A stretch of DNA of 64,000 nucleotides from Maledivibacter sp. (lineage in GTDB: Bacteria; Bacillota; Clostridia; Peptostreptococcales; Caminicellaceae), in NCBI GenBank assembly GCA_025210375.1, contig JAOASB010000054.1, positions 1 to 64,000 on the forward strand. Reading direction: 5' to 3'. Position 1 is the stretch's first letter. Every line of letters begins with the position of its first letter. The notes below the pieces were generated by a model. The model ran no database searches. It saw only the letters and a program-made list of their open reading frames with translations, and was not told the DNA's origin. The position numbers and the translations under genes were made by a program. Below, piece after piece: positions 54,317-64,000 of the stretch.

Positions 54317-57300
54317 ATGAAAAAAAAGCTTTTGAAAATTGTCACATATATTATGGCTTTCGCTACTTTGATGCTTCAGATAAGTACGCCTATCGCCTAT
54401 GCATTAGAGGATGATGGAAAAATATATGAAGCTGCTAATAATTTTATAAAATTCCATGTTAATAAGGAAAATGGTAGGTTTACTATAAGAACTAATAATG
54501 GAGATCCTTATAAAGGTAAAAAGGATGCCAATAAAGATCTACTCTTTGAAGATGAGTATCCCGATACATCCTTTACAACCTTTAAAATAGATGGAAAGGA
54601 CTATATCTATGGTAATTCCTATGGATTTCTAGGTCTAGCTGGTAAAGCCTTTACAACAGATGTTAAAGGGACAATAAGTGAATCCATATGGAATATAAAT
54701 GAACTGGAAATAAAGCAAATATTGACTATCAATAATAATCCAGATGATTTAAAAGCTGGAAGAGTTAAGATATCCTATGAAGTAACTAATAAAGGACAAA
54801 ATTCCAAGAACGTAGGGTCAAGAATACTCTTGGACACAAAGATTGGAAATGATGATGGGACGGATATCATATGTGACTTTACCCAGTATTCTAAGGAAAA
54901 AGAGCTTACTGGGGATAAGATACCTACCATCTGGAGAAGTGAGGATGATAAAAGTATCGTAGAGGCCTTTGGCTTTATTAGCGGCTGGGGGAATACTAAA
55001 CCTGATAAAATGATTATTGGACACTATGAAGGCTTGTCTAATACTAAATGGGATTATAAAGTAAATGAAGGTTTAGACTTTACTAGCAACAATAATAAAT
55101 ACGGTGGAGGAGACAGTGCAGTTGCTTTTTATTGGGAGAATGTCACCGTTGCAGCAGGAGAAACCAAGGTATTTGAAACCTATTATGGACTTGGAGAATT
55201 TTTAGAAAAGCATGAAGGCTTGGAATTCCCATTTTCAATTTCTGCACCGAATAAGCTTACAGTAAATAGCAGTAAAACTGGCTATGAGGAAGAGGTTTTT
55301 GATATAACCTGCACCCTAGACAATAATACTATGAAGGAATATACCGATGTAGTTCTAAATTTAGTTATACCCGAGGATAGTGGATTAAGCTTAGTTGATG
55401 GTGAAAAAAGTGAAAAAATTATACAAAAGTTAGAAGGATATGAGAAAAAAGAAATTAGATTTAGGTTGAAGCCAAAAGCCAAAGATCATATGCAGGTATT
55501 CAATTATAGACTAGAGGTTCAGGCATACGGAATGGAAACCCCTAAATATATAAAAAAAGCCATTATAGCACCGGGATTAAAATGGGAAATGCCAAAGGTA
55601 CATTTCAAAAGTGTAGCACCAAGAACTATTTATATGGAGGGTTCTAGAAATTTTACCATACAGGGAGAAGGACTTAGTGCCTTAGCTAATAAAGACGAAT
55701 GGTATATGGTTCTAGTAGGCAAATATTCTTCAAAAAATTATTCCATCAGTAATGATTGCATAAAGGTTAGTGAAGATTCTATCAATGTTAGTCTTTCAAA
55801 AGAAGAAGAACCTATACCTGTAGGGGTATATAGTATTGCTTTATATTCAAGGGAATTGAATGGAAAGGATATTATTCTACCCTACGAGCTAAAGGTATCG
55901 AATGACATTAAATATAGACTTGAAGAATACGGAATATTAAGCATTGTGAAAACCGTGCCAGTATCTGGGGTTAGTGGAGCAAAGGATTTTATTTATAATG
56001 TTGAATTGTTTGAAAGTGAAGATGAATTAAAGGTTTTTAAAGACAATATAAAAAAACAAAATGAAAGTGCAAAGAATTTATACGAAAAAGGTAACGAAAC
56101 AGAATTTAAACAGCTTTTAGTCACTGTTAGAGGTAAAGTATCAGAATATAAAAATGGGGGAGAAAGAAAGTTTTATATAGCTTCCGATGGTAAAGAAGAT
56201 ATCAATATCAATGAGGGCATTAGGTATGTAGGGGATGATCTCTGCATCATAGAAAAAGATCAAAAGAATGTAAAGATTACGGGATACGGTGTGCTAGGAT
56301 TAGTTGGGAATTTTGATTTTTGGAAATGGGGCTTTGATATAGACCTTGAGAATGGCGAAGATTATTCATTGAATGCCCTAAGCTCAGAGGATATTGAGCA
56401 GTATTTCAATCAAAATGATGCAAACAAGAAAGAACTGGTAGATGAGAATATAGAATATCTTTACATGAGAGATAAGATATCAGATGCCCAAGAAGATGTA
56501 TTGATTCAATTTTTAGGTGGAGGCACGGTGATTAATAGAATCTTCGGATTCCATGTACAAATTAATGATGCTGTATTAAAGGAAGAAGGCGTTTCCTTTG
56601 GAGGAATTATGGCACTTAGTTTTCTATCTAGGAGTGGCGATGATCTCAAGGAACGGAAATTTGATAATTCTATAGAGGTGGAAGAAGCTTTATTTGAAAA
56701 AAATAGTTCTAAAAAAACTGTTTTTAAAGGCATAAATGCAGCCGGTAATGTTAGTCTGCCTAGCGACGCTTTCTCTGGTATTTTGAGTAATGGAAGCGTA
56801 GCATCGGTTACCATTAATAGTATAGATAAGGTATATGGATTAGATTTTGATGCAAATATTAAGATTATTGAGCTTTCTGGACATATCAGTATTGCTTTTA
56901 CACCTAAAAATAAACCTGTATTAGATGATTTAGAGCTGATGCTGGCAACTCCTGATATAAAGCTTGGACCATATATAACTATAACTAGTCTAGGCGGTGG
57001 TATAAACAATCTTTATACTGTTTTAACAGAGGATGGTAAAACAGGGCCCCCACTTACTATAATGGCAGCGGCAGGTTTTAACCTAATAAAAAATGATATC
57101 TTTGAGGGTATGCTTAGATCAGAGTTTACAAAATATGGAGTGAAATTTAATGGTTCCCTAGAATTGGTTCCAATAAATGCGGAGGTATTGAAAGAAGCTT
57201 GGTTCGAGCTTAGATGGGCAGAGCCAATGTATATTAGTGCCGGTGCAGAGATAGACCTTAAGCAGGTAGTAGTAGCAGATTTATCCCTTTATATATCGGG

Positions 57301-60300
57301 AAAGCACTTTGAAGGAAGTGCCAATGGAGAAGTTAATGTACCTAGTGATTGGCCTATTATTGGTGGCAGGGAATTAGCTAATGTAGACCTAGGGGTAAGT
57401 TCAAAGAAGCTATGGGCGGCAATATGCATTGATTTGGGATTGGTGGATCCTAAGGTAGGATTTTCATATAAATGGAAGAATCATGATTTTGATGTACATG
57501 CTAAGTGGACCATGCTAGATGGTAACGATGGAGAACCAGAAAACTATGTATATAAAGAAATTATAGACATGGGAGCAGGTCAAGATGATATGACACTATA
57601 TGTGGGAACTAATATGAAAAAATTAGGAGGCTCCCATGAATCTGTCATGTATGCATCCTTAGATAACGATTTTATAGAGCCTAATGTTTATGCTTTGGCT
57701 GACGATACACAGCATTATTTTAATGCTTACAATCAAGATATGGCAGTATTTGAAATAGGATATAAAGGCGAAGTACCGACCTTTGAGCTGTTTGACCCTA
57801 CTGGTAAAAAGGAAGTACTACAACAAGGAGCAGACAAGGCTTACCTAGTACAAGCTAATCCAAATGGCATTGGTGGAAAGGTTTATATATTTGTTGAAAA
57901 GCCTGTGGATGGAACATGGAAGCTTAAGGTCAGTGAAGCTGTACAATCAGTGTTTTATAACCTAGAGACCCCTCCATCTCTTACAAGTGTACAAGCTAGT
58001 AAGAGTGGTGAAGATGTAAGGGTTCAATGGGCGGCTGCTAATAGTGAAGGAAGCTTCATGGATATATTTATAGCTAAGGATAAAGATGAGGCAGGTATAT
58101 TGATAGCATCAGATATAGAAGGAAGTGACAATGGCACCTATACATTTGATATACCTTCTGGAATAACAGCAGATGATTATTATGTAAAAGTGGTTATAAA
58201 AGAGGGTGAATTTGGGTATCAAAGCATGTATATAGAGGATGCTATATATTTAGTGGATAATGATGCTCCTAGAACGGTTACTAATGGGAAATTATCACAT
58301 GGAGGAAATGGAACCTTAGTAGTAGACTATAAAGAAGTATCGGATAGAAATGTACAGGGATATTATGTAGAACTACTAGATGACTTAGGTAAAAAAGTAG
58401 ATAAAATAGGAAGAGCCTTTGTTGAGCAGGGAAATAAAAAGGAAATAGTTATAGGGGGAAGCTATGAAGCTGTTATGCCTGTTATGACCGATGAAGGTAA
58501 ACCAAAACTAGACACCGATGGTAATCCCATAACTGAAAAAGTTGAGATTGATCTGCCAAGGGGTGAAAGCTATAAAGCAGCTATAACTACAGTTAGCGAA
58601 GAAAATGGTAAGGTTCACTATAGTCCTGTGGTTTATACTAATGAAGTGTTTCTAAATGAGCCTAATCCTCCACAGGTAGAAGTCAAGCTGCTAAATGCTG
58701 CTACCGATGGGGAAGATGATAGAGGCGGAGATATAAAGGTTATTAAGGATTCTATTGCTAAAATTCATTTAAAGGTAGACCAAGAGGTTGCTACAATTGT
58801 AATGGTAAATGGGGTTAAGCATAGTACATTAAAGGAAAATAATACTGTTATGGATGTACCATTAAAGGATGGAGAGAATGAAGTTAAATTCATATGTGAG
58901 AATGAAGGTTTAGACAGAACCACAGAGGAAATGATTTTCAAGGTAGATTCAAAAGCACCTATATTAAAGATAGGTGAAATAAAAGAGCAAAACAATCAAG
59001 TGATTGTTAGTGGGTTTACAGAACCAGATGGGGATTTAAGAATAAATGGACAAACAGCTGTTATAGGGGATGCGGGCAATTTCAATCATACTTTATCAAT
59101 GGATAACAAGCTGATAAAGTCTGTTAGGATAGAGTCTACAGATGATGCCAATAATAAGTCTGTCTATGAAACAGAGGTGCAAAATGAGTCAATTGGAAAA
59201 ATTGAAAGTGTCCGTATTAATCCTAGTCTAAAGGCTATAAAGCAGGGAAGCTCCTATGAATTTCAGCTTATGACGAGGGATAGTAGTGGAAAAGAAGTAA
59301 TTATTAATGACAGTTTGGTTGATTGGTCATTATTAGAAGGAAATGAATTTGGTGAGCTAACAAATGAAGGAGTATTAAAGGCAGATAATGAAGGGCAAAT
59401 AGTAATACAAGCTAAATATCTTATTACTAGTGATTATGCCCTTGAGGATGCTTTAGTATTAGACATAACTAAAGATGGGGCTATTTTACCTAACCAGTCA
59501 GGAGGAGAAGACAATAACCAGACTGGATCAGAGGATAATAACAATACTGGAGGAAATAGTAGTGGCAGCAGCCACAGTAAGAAAAGTAAAAATAAGCTAA
59601 AGCAGCTAGAGGATATATTAAATGATGTAATAGCAAGAGAGAATAATTTAATTCCTGTAATTACTGAGGGGATAAAAGCGAGTGAGGTAGTTAGTTTGAA
59701 GGCCGATGATCTTGTTGTAACCTTGGATAAAGGAACCCTATCGGAAGAAGATAATATGCTTTTAATTGCAAAGCTGCAAAACCCAAAAGAATATATGGAC
59801 AATCTGTCAAAGGATCAATTTGTAACAGATATATATGAAATACAATTAGCAAAATCAAATCACAATCTAAAAAAGCCAGTTAAGCTAAGCTTTAAAGTTG
59901 ATAGGAGTAAGGCAAATGATGGCCTAGCTATATACTTCTATAATGAAGAGTATGATAGCTGGGAGTATATAGGAGGTAATATATCAGGAGATGAAATCAC
60001 TGTAGAGGTCCAGCATTTTAGCAAGTATGCAGTGATTAACAATGAATCTGTTTCATCTATGGTAGATATAAAAAATAGATGGTCAGAGGATGCTGTTAAA
60101 AAATTGACATCTTTAAGGATTGTAAATGGATTAGAAAAGGATGGTATTAAATATTTTGAGCCAAAACGATCTATCAGCAGATTAGAGCTGGCAGCTATGG
60201 TAACTCGAGTAATGAAGGATATGAAAATAAAGAAGAAGGATAATCCGCCATTTGTAGATTGGAATTCAATAGCAGACTGGGGTAAGGATTATGCTAGGGC

Positions 60301-60622
60301 AGCATATAATAATGGTTGGATTAAAGGAAGAGATACTGAAGAGCAAGGGCTTTTATTTGCGGGAGATGAAAAGGCTACTAGAGCAGAAGTTGCAACTGTT
60401 ATAGGAAGACTTCTTAAGGATGAAAGCTCCAAGAGCGTTACTTTTACAGATAATAAAGAAATGCCTTCTTGGGCGAAGCCATATATAGATAGATTAGTTA
60501 AATCAGATATTTTATCGGGATATCCCGATGGTACCTTTAGACCAAATCAGGCTATTACTAGGGAAGAAGTGGCAAAAATCCTTTCTAATTATATAGAAAG
60601 GATTGTGAACAAATCGAAATAG
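54317..60622 (+). CDS. giant SLH-anchored surface protein, 2,101 residues
   Basis: A signal peptide (about 1-29) is followed by a beta-rich N-terminal domain (about 35-300) with FRIRTNNGDPYKGK-like text, then a region of COG1470-like beta domains. A repetitive middle of about 650 residues has no match I know. Fibronectin III-like domains (about 1215-1450) and Ig-like units (about 1450-1630) follow. A Big_2-like domain (about 1630-1718), an Asn/Gly/Ser linker (about 1729-1758) and a ZU5-like unit come next. Three SLH domains (about 1918-2100, with FRPNQAITREEVAKIL) hold it to the S-layer polymer. It is translated with the NHL-Ig protein from one message, and the ATG follows GGGGG. It carries no enzyme motif that I can see; a structural or adhesive role is likely. 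Confidence 0.8.
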   Translation: MKKKLLKIVTYIMAFATLMLQISTPIAYALEDDGKIYEAANNFIKFHVNKENGRFTIRTNNGDPYKGKKDANKDLLFEDEYPDTSFTTFKIDGKDYIYGNSYGFLGLAGKAFTTDVKGTISESIWNINELEIKQILTINNNPDDLKAGRVKISYEVTNKGQNSKNVGSRILLDTKIGNDDGTDIICDFTQYSKEKELTGDKIPTIWRSEDDKSIVEAFGFISGWGNTKPDKMIIGHYEGLSNTKWDYKVNEGLDFTSNNNKYGGGDSAVAFYWENVTVAAGETKVFETYYGLGEFLEKHEGLEFPFSISAPNKLTVNSSKTGYEEEVFDITCTLDNNTMKEYTDVVLNLVIPEDSGLSLVDGEKSEKIIQKLEGYEKKEIRFRLKPKAKDHMQVFNYRLEVQAYGMETPKYIKKAIIAPGLKWEMPKVHFKSVAPRTIYMEGSRNFTIQGEGLSALANKDEWYMVLVGKYSSKNYSISNDCIKVSEDSINVSLSKEEEPIPVGVYSIALYSRELNGKDIILPYELKVSNDIKYRLEEYGILSIVKTVPVSGVSGAKDFIYNVELFESEDELKVFKDNIKKQNESAKNLYEKGNETEFKQLLVTVRGKVSEYKNGGERKFYIASDGKEDININEGIRYVGDDLCIIEKDQKNVKITGYGVLGLVGNFDFWKWGFDIDLENGEDYSLNALSSEDIEQYFNQNDANKKELVDENIEYLYMRDKISDAQEDVLIQFLGGGTVINRIFGFHVQINDAVLKEEGVSFGGIMALSFLSRSGDDLKERKFDNSIEVEEALFEKNSSKKTVFKGINAAGNVSLPSDAFSGILSNGSVASVTINSIDKVYGLDFDANIKIIELSGHISIAFTPKNKPVLDDLELMLATPDIKLGPYITITSLGGGINNLYTVLTEDGKTGPPLTIMAAAGFNLIKNDIFEGMLRSEFTKYGVKFNGSLELVPINAEVLKEAWFELRWAEPMYISAGAEIDLKQVVVADLSLYISGKHFEGSANGEVNVPSDWPIIGGRELANVDLGVSSKKLWAAICIDLGLVDPKVGFSYKWKNHDFDVHAKWTMLDGNDGEPENYVYKEIIDMGAGQDDMTLYVGTNMKKLGGSHESVMYASLDNDFIEPNVYALADDTQHYFNAYNQDMAVFEIGYKGEVPTFELFDPTGKKEVLQQGADKAYLVQANPNGIGGKVYIFVEKPVDGTWKLKVSEAVQSVFYNLETPPSLTSVQASKSGEDVRVQWAAANSEGSFMDIFIAKDKDEAGILIASDIEGSDNGTYTFDIPSGITADDYYVKVVIKEGEFGYQSMYIEDAIYLVDNDAPRTVTNGKLSHGGNGTLVVDYKEVSDRNVQGYYVELLDDLGKKVDKIGRAFVEQGNKKEIVIGGSYEAVMPVMTDEGKPKLDTDGNPITEKVEIDLPRGESYKAAITTVSEENGKVHYSPVVYTNEVFLNEPNPPQVEVKLLNAATDGEDDRGGDIKVIKDSIAKIHLKVDQEVATIVMVNGVKHSTLKENNTVMDVPLKDGENEVKFICENEGLDRTTEEMIFKVDSKAPILKIGEIKEQNNQVIVSGFTEPDGDLRINGQTAVIGDAGNFNHTLSMDNKLIKSVRIESTDDANNKSVYETEVQNESIGKIESVRINPSLKAIKQGSSYEFQLMTRDSSGKEVIINDSLVDWSLLEGNEFGELTNEGVLKADNEGQIVIQAKYLITSDYALEDALVLDITKDGAILPNQSGGEDNNQTGSEDNNNTGGNSSGSSHSKKSKNKLKQLEDILNDVIARENNLIPVITEGIKASEVVSLKADDLVVTLDKGTLSEEDNMLLIAKLQNPKEYMDNLSKDQFVTDIYEIQLAKSNHNLKKPVKLSFKVDRSKANDGLAIYFYNEEYDSWEYIGGNISGDEITVEVQHFSKYAVINNESVSSMVDIKNRWSEDAVKKLTSLRIVNGLEKDGIKYFEPKRSISRLELAAMVTRVMKDMKIKKKDNPPFVDWNSIADWGKDYARAAYNNGWIKGRDTEEQGLLFAGDEKATRAEVATVIGRLLKDESSKSVTFTDNKEMPSWAKPYIDRLVKSDILSGYPDGTFRPNQAITREEVAKILSNYIERIVNKSK

Positions 60623-60737
60623 GAGATAGGGGACTATTGGTATAGATAAATAAAGAGTGCGTAATTAAAACTGCACTTTAACCGTTAACCATAAATTCAT
60701 ATAACCAATACTATTAATCAGTTGATCTATAAAACTT

Positions 60738-60793
60738 GGGAATTTGTCAAGAAAGGAATTGTCCGTGGGTTCCATTCTTGACAGATTCCCTTT
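60738..60793 (+). terminator. long stem-loop after the surface-protein operon
   Basis: GGGAAT...GTCAAGAA pairs with TTCTTGAC...ATTCCC around a 24-base loop. It is followed by TTTGAATTTG, a poor T run, so it may be a weak terminator or an RNA-stabilising structure. Confidence 0.5.
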
Positions 60794-60935
60794 GAATTTG
60801 TGGAGAATTATGCAAAAAAACAAAGGAAAATGTAAAATTATGTAGAATATATACAGTTAATAAATGTTATAAAATTCACTTTATGGTAACATTTATTATT
60901 AGAGATTATAGAATATTTTCAAGGAGGGAAAACCA

Positions 60936-62975
60936 ATGAAAAAGAAAGTAAAAGCAATAAGAAAGACATCAATAAAGAAAAGACTTCTTACGGTTCCGCT
61001 CATTGTAATATTTTTAGGTATTGTAAGTATAGGATTTATATCTTCGTGGTCTATTAGGCATAGTTTATTAAATCAGATGAGACAAGATGGATTAGCTCTT
61101 GCTAATAATGTGGTAAGGCAGATAGAAGATAATACCATGTCTTTAAAAACCATTGATAAAATGCTAGAAGATAAAATAAGATCAGCAGGTAAGGTTGTCA
61201 TTGCAAATAGAGATCGTTTAAGTAGCGATTATTTGAAAAATATACTAAAGGATTTAGATGTAAATGAATTATATTGGTATACCCCTGAAGGAGAAATTAT
61301 TTATTCAACCATTGATGGATATTTAGGCTGGGTTCCACCGAAAGGACATCCATTATATGATTTTAAATTGAGTAGTGAACAAGAATTGATGGAGGACATA
61401 AGAGAGGATGCAGAGTTTGGTAGTTTGGTTAAATATGGTGCGTTAAAAACTACAGATGGTTATTTGGTTCAGATTGGGATAAAAGCTGATGAAGTTCAAA
61501 AATTAACAAAAAAATTTAGCTATCAAAAATTAATGGAAGAATTAGCAACACAGAAAAGTGCTGTTTATGTTACTGTTATTGATACGAACAAAAGGGTTAT
61601 TGCACATAATAATAAGGATAGAATTGGGATGGAAATTGAAGATCGAAATGTTGTAAAAGCCATAGAAAATAAAGAATCATATGCCTTCGAATATTTTTAT
61701 ACCGCAGAAAATAGAAATGTTTATAATGTAACCATTCCTATTTTTTCCGATGAAGAACATATCGGTTCTTTAAATATTGGATTATGCATGGAAGGTGTTC
61801 GTGCTGCAATCAATAATAATATTAGAACGATTACCATATCTGGAATTATTACTTTTATTATCCTTGCATTGTTGTTAGGTAGCTTATCAAAGGATACGAT
61901 TAAAGTTATTAATAAGCTGAAAGAAAGTTTAGGAATTTTGTCATTAGGAGACTTTACAAAAGAAATACCTAGTGAGTTATTAGAAAAGACTAATGAATTT
62001 GGAGAAATATCTAATGATCTAGATAGCATGAAAAAATCTATTAAAGCAATTATTAGGAATATAGGAGATGCTTCTGAGCAAGTAGCTGCATCTTCAGAAC
62101 AATTAGAATCAACTAGTCATCAAGTATCTATTGCAGCAAATGAAGTGGCAACAACAACAGAAGAGATTGCAAAAGGGGCTGATGATCAAGCGAAGCAAAC
62201 AGAAAATGGAGCTAGGAGCATAGCTATGCTAGGAAATATTATTGAAGAGAATCAGCAAATGATGGAAAAATTGAATATTGCAACTAAAGAAGTAGATGAA
62301 TATAAAAATAAAGGAATAGACACGCTGAATGATTTAGTAGGGAAAACCAATGAAACCCTCAAAGTTACTGGAAAAGTACGAGAAGTAATCAGTGATACAA
62401 ATAAAAGTGCAGAGAAAATAGAAAATGCTAGTCACATGATTAAAAATATTGCAGATCAGACCAATTTATTAGCTTTAAATGCAGCTATTGAAGCAGCTAG
62501 AGCCGGAGAAGCAGGGAGAGGCTTTGCAGTAGTAGCCGATGAAATCAGAAAACTTGCAGAACAGTCTACAAACTTTACAGATGAAATAGAGACTGTCATT
62601 CAAAATCTGGGTCAAAAAACAGAAAAAGCTGTTGTAGCAATGGAAGAGGTTGGTGAGATTGTGACATTACAAACAGAAGGGGTTAAAGACACAAAAAACA
62701 AATTTGAAAATATTTCCAATGCAATAGAACGAATGAATAAGGTTATGGAAAATTTAAATTATTCAGGAAAACACATGGAAGAACAAAAGGAGAAAATGAT
62801 AGATACAATAGAGAGTTTAGCAGCTATTTCTGAAGAAAATGCAGCAGCAACACAGGAGGTTGCGTCATCTGTAGAAGAACAGACTGCAGCTATGATAGAG
62901 ATTGCTGATTCCAGTGAAGCTTTAACAAAATTAGCTGAAGAAATGCGGGAGAATATATTGAGATTCAAATATTAA
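60936..62975 (+). CDS. methyl-accepting chemotaxis protein, Cache type
   Basis: This is a 679-residue transmembrane chemoreceptor. Helix 1 (about 16-38) and helix 2 (about 296-318) border an extracellular Cache domain with YWYTPEGEIIYSTIDGYLGW and AVYVTVIDTNKRVIAHNNKDRIG. A HAMP domain follows (about 320-375). The signalling coiled coil has the hairpin tip NQTNLLALNAAIEAARAGEAGRGF (residues about 508-531), which binds CheA and CheW. The start follows AAGGAGGG. It comes after the surface-protein operon, possibly with its own promoter near TATGTAGAATATATAC. Confidence 0.92.
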   Translation: MKKKVKAIRKTSIKKRLLTVPLIVIFLGIVSIGFISSWSIRHSLLNQMRQDGLALANNVVRQIEDNTMSLKTIDKMLEDKIRSAGKVVIANRDRLSSDYLKNILKDLDVNELYWYTPEGEIIYSTIDGYLGWVPPKGHPLYDFKLSSEQELMEDIREDAEFGSLVKYGALKTTDGYLVQIGIKADEVQKLTKKFSYQKLMEELATQKSAVYVTVIDTNKRVIAHNNKDRIGMEIEDRNVVKAIENKESYAFEYFYTAENRNVYNVTIPIFSDEEHIGSLNIGLCMEGVRAAINNNIRTITISGIITFIILALLLGSLSKDTIKVINKLKESLGILSLGDFTKEIPSELLEKTNEFGEISNDLDSMKKSIKAIIRNIGDASEQVAASSEQLESTSHQVSIAANEVATTTEEIAKGADDQAKQTENGARSIAMLGNIIEENQQMMEKLNIATKEVDEYKNKGIDTLNDLVGKTNETLKVTGKVREVISDTNKSAEKIENASHMIKNIADQTNLLALNAAIEAARAGEAGRGFAVVADEIRKLAEQSTNFTDEIETVIQNLGQKTEKAVVAMEEVGEIVTLQTEGVKDTKNKFENISNAIERMNKVMENLNYSGKHMEEQKEKMIDTIESLAAISEENAAATQEVASSVEEQTAAMIEIADSSEALTKLAEEMRENILRFKY

Positions 62976-63032
62976 AAGATAAAGTACATTTGAAGCAAGA
63001 ACCAATGAAGGGGATAATTTTTAGTCTTTAAA

Positions 63033-63052
63033 ATCTAACCAAATGGTTAGAT
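63033..63052. promoter_or_regulatory. 20-bp palindrome upstream of the lipoprotein gene
   Basis: ATCTAACCAAATGGTTAGAT is the exact reverse complement of the site at 49975-49994 and stands at the same distance from the -10. It also follows the chemoreceptor stop and could terminate that transcript. Confidence 0.65.
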
Positions 63053-63076
63053 TTTATTATTTAAAAAGATTATTAT

Positions 63077-63084
63077 GGTATAAT
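63077..63084 (+). promoter_or_regulatory. extended -10 promoter of the lipoprotein gene
   Basis: GGTATAAT within ATGGTATAAT is a TGn extended -10 and has no good -35, like the promoter at 50018. Confidence 0.55.
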
Positions 63085-63159
63085 CTCCTTATGTTATAAG
63101 TAAAAAAGGTAGATTCGTAGCAAAAATATTAAGAGATAAGAGTGAAATAGGGGGTTCTT

Positions 63160-64000
63160 ATGAAAAAAATACTTAGTTTATTATTGGTTTTGATCCTTGG
63201 TTTGACGGCCTTTGGATGTTCAAAGGAAACAGCTTCTCAAAAAACCAAGGAGGAATTGAGAGCAGAAATCAAGGCAGAGATGGAAGCAGAGGCAAAGCTT
63301 AAAGAGGAATTAAAGGCAGAAATACAGGCAGAAGAAAAGGCTAAGGAAAAAGAAAAGGCAGAGACAACAACACAGGCAACAACCCAGACAACAACCCAGA
63401 CAACAACCCAGACAAAAGATAATGATAATGTACAGCAACCAAATGCAGAGGCCTTAGCACCTCTAGATGTGAGAAATAATGATAAATTATATGAGTTTAT
63501 AAATACTACATATCCTGATAAATATACTAGAGAAGATTTTGATAAGTGGACAGCCTTTTATTTTGACATTACAAAGGATGGAAATGATGAGGTTGGTTTT
63601 ACCACTACATATTTTGATGGGAAACTGGAGTACGCTATCTTTATCACAGTGGATAATGGACAATACAAAGTAATACCATCAGAAATAGAGCTTTCAAAGT
63701 ATCAAAATGATTTAGCCTATAATGAGGGCTTCATAACTATTGCACAAAAGGCCGGAGGCTCAGGTATGTTTTTATATGTAACAAGCTATTTCATATATGA
63801 TGGGGATGAAATAAGAGATACAGATGCATCTATAGTTACAGAGGACGTAGTAGCTATGCCAACAGGATATTCCATCAAAGGTGAAATAGATGGGGATATA
63901 AGAAACTTTGTATATACAGCTACAAAAGAGGATTATGCTACAGAAAAGACTTTTGTAATAGAAAAAACAAAATATGTATATAATCCTGAGACAATGAAAT
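63160..64000 (+). CDS. secreted lipoprotein, 3' end outside the window
   Basis: At least 280 residues are visible and the frame is open at the window edge. The signal sequence ends in a lipobox FGCS at about residues 19-22, so the mature protein is lipid-anchored outside the cell. A charged coiled-coil-like stretch rich in Glu, Ala and Lys (about 28-68) is followed by a Thr/Gln linker and a globular domain (about 105-280) that I do not recognise. GGGG lies 5 bp before the ATG. It has a palindrome-controlled promoter that resembles the one of the surface operon. Confidence 0.75.
   Translation, partial: MKKILSLLLVLILGLTAFGCSKETASQKTKEELRAEIKAEMEAEAKLKEELKAEIQAEEKAKEKEKAETTTQATTQTTTQTTTQTKDNDNVQQPNAEALAPLDVRNNDKLYEFINTTYPDKYTREDFDKWTAFYFDITKDGNDEVGFTTTYFDGKLEYAIFITVDNGQYKVIPSEIELSKYQNDLAYNEGFITIAQKAGGSGMFLYVTSYFIYDGDEIRDTDASIVTEDVVAMPTGYSIKGEIDGDIRNFVYTATKEDYATEKTFVIEKTKYVYNPETMK
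63363..63413 (+). repeat. 12-bp minisatellite in the lipoprotein gene
   Basis: ACAACCCAGACA-type units repeat about four times and encode a Thr-Thr-Thr-Gln linker. Such tracts can change length by slippage while staying in frame. Confidence 0.7.

Noticed and set aside
1..64000. CRISPR arrays, tRNA, rRNA, integrase or phage genes
   Set aside because: No regularly spaced repeats, no cloverleaf-like or rRNA text, and no integrase or phage structural motifs were seen.

Overview
The window looks like the chromosome of an anaerobic, motile, low-GC Gram-positive bacterium of class Clostridia. The signs are AT-rich intergenic DNA, strong GGAGG-type ribosome sites, S-layer homology (SLH) anchored surface giants, lipoproteins, Cache-type chemoreceptors, a sigma-54 enhancer-binding protein and no outer-membrane genes. 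The species cannot be resolved from this sequence alone. No rRNA, tRNA, CRISPR array or prophage was seen.

Layout. 0-7 kb: a defence-like patch with a small DUF2691-like protein, a NERD-HRDC protein broken by one frameshift, a 1,244-residue SF1 helicase fused to a PLD-type nuclease domain (the architecture described for single-gene type II Mokosh), and an esterase. 7-9 kb: a membrane-anchored EEP phosphohydrolase and two decayed gene remnants. 9-26 kb: an iron/heme island. It holds a DUF454 protein with a CydDC-like ABC pair, a DtxR-like regulator, a small NEAT-like secreted protein, a 2,227-residue IlsA-like surface protein (cadherin-like, LRR, three NEAT, SLH), a Shp-like surface heme protein and an IsdE/FecCD/FecE-type heme importer. 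The parts suggest heme capture at the S-layer, hand-over through the Shp-like protein to the IsdE-like lipoprotein, then import. Two operons here share an operator-like 14-mer, a -35/-10 promoter and a 5' hairpin at the same distance from the -10.

26-38 kb: a secreted DUF5050 propeller protein, a double-rhodanese lipoprotein, an XRE regulator with an S24-like fold, a DMT exporter, a Cache chemoreceptor and an ABC-2 exporter, separated by short mobile-type repeats. One repeat is a 158-159 bp MITE with 4-bp target duplications. 38-42 kb: a sigma-54 activator followed by a near-perfect -24/-12 promoter driving alanine dehydrogenase and an NhaC-type antiporter. 42-49 kb: a five-gene catabolic-looking operon (URO-D-fold protein, two Gfo/Idh/MocA oxidoreductases, a permease, an M20 amidohydrolase), then an IclR regulator and a convergent DUF89 phosphatase. 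50-64 kb: two very large secreted/SLH proteins, a second chemoreceptor and a lipoprotein cut by the window end. The first and last units of this block carry the same 20-bp palindrome at the same distance from an extended -10 promoter.

Functions are assigned by reading motifs; no database search was run. Family names marked tentative should be read as such.
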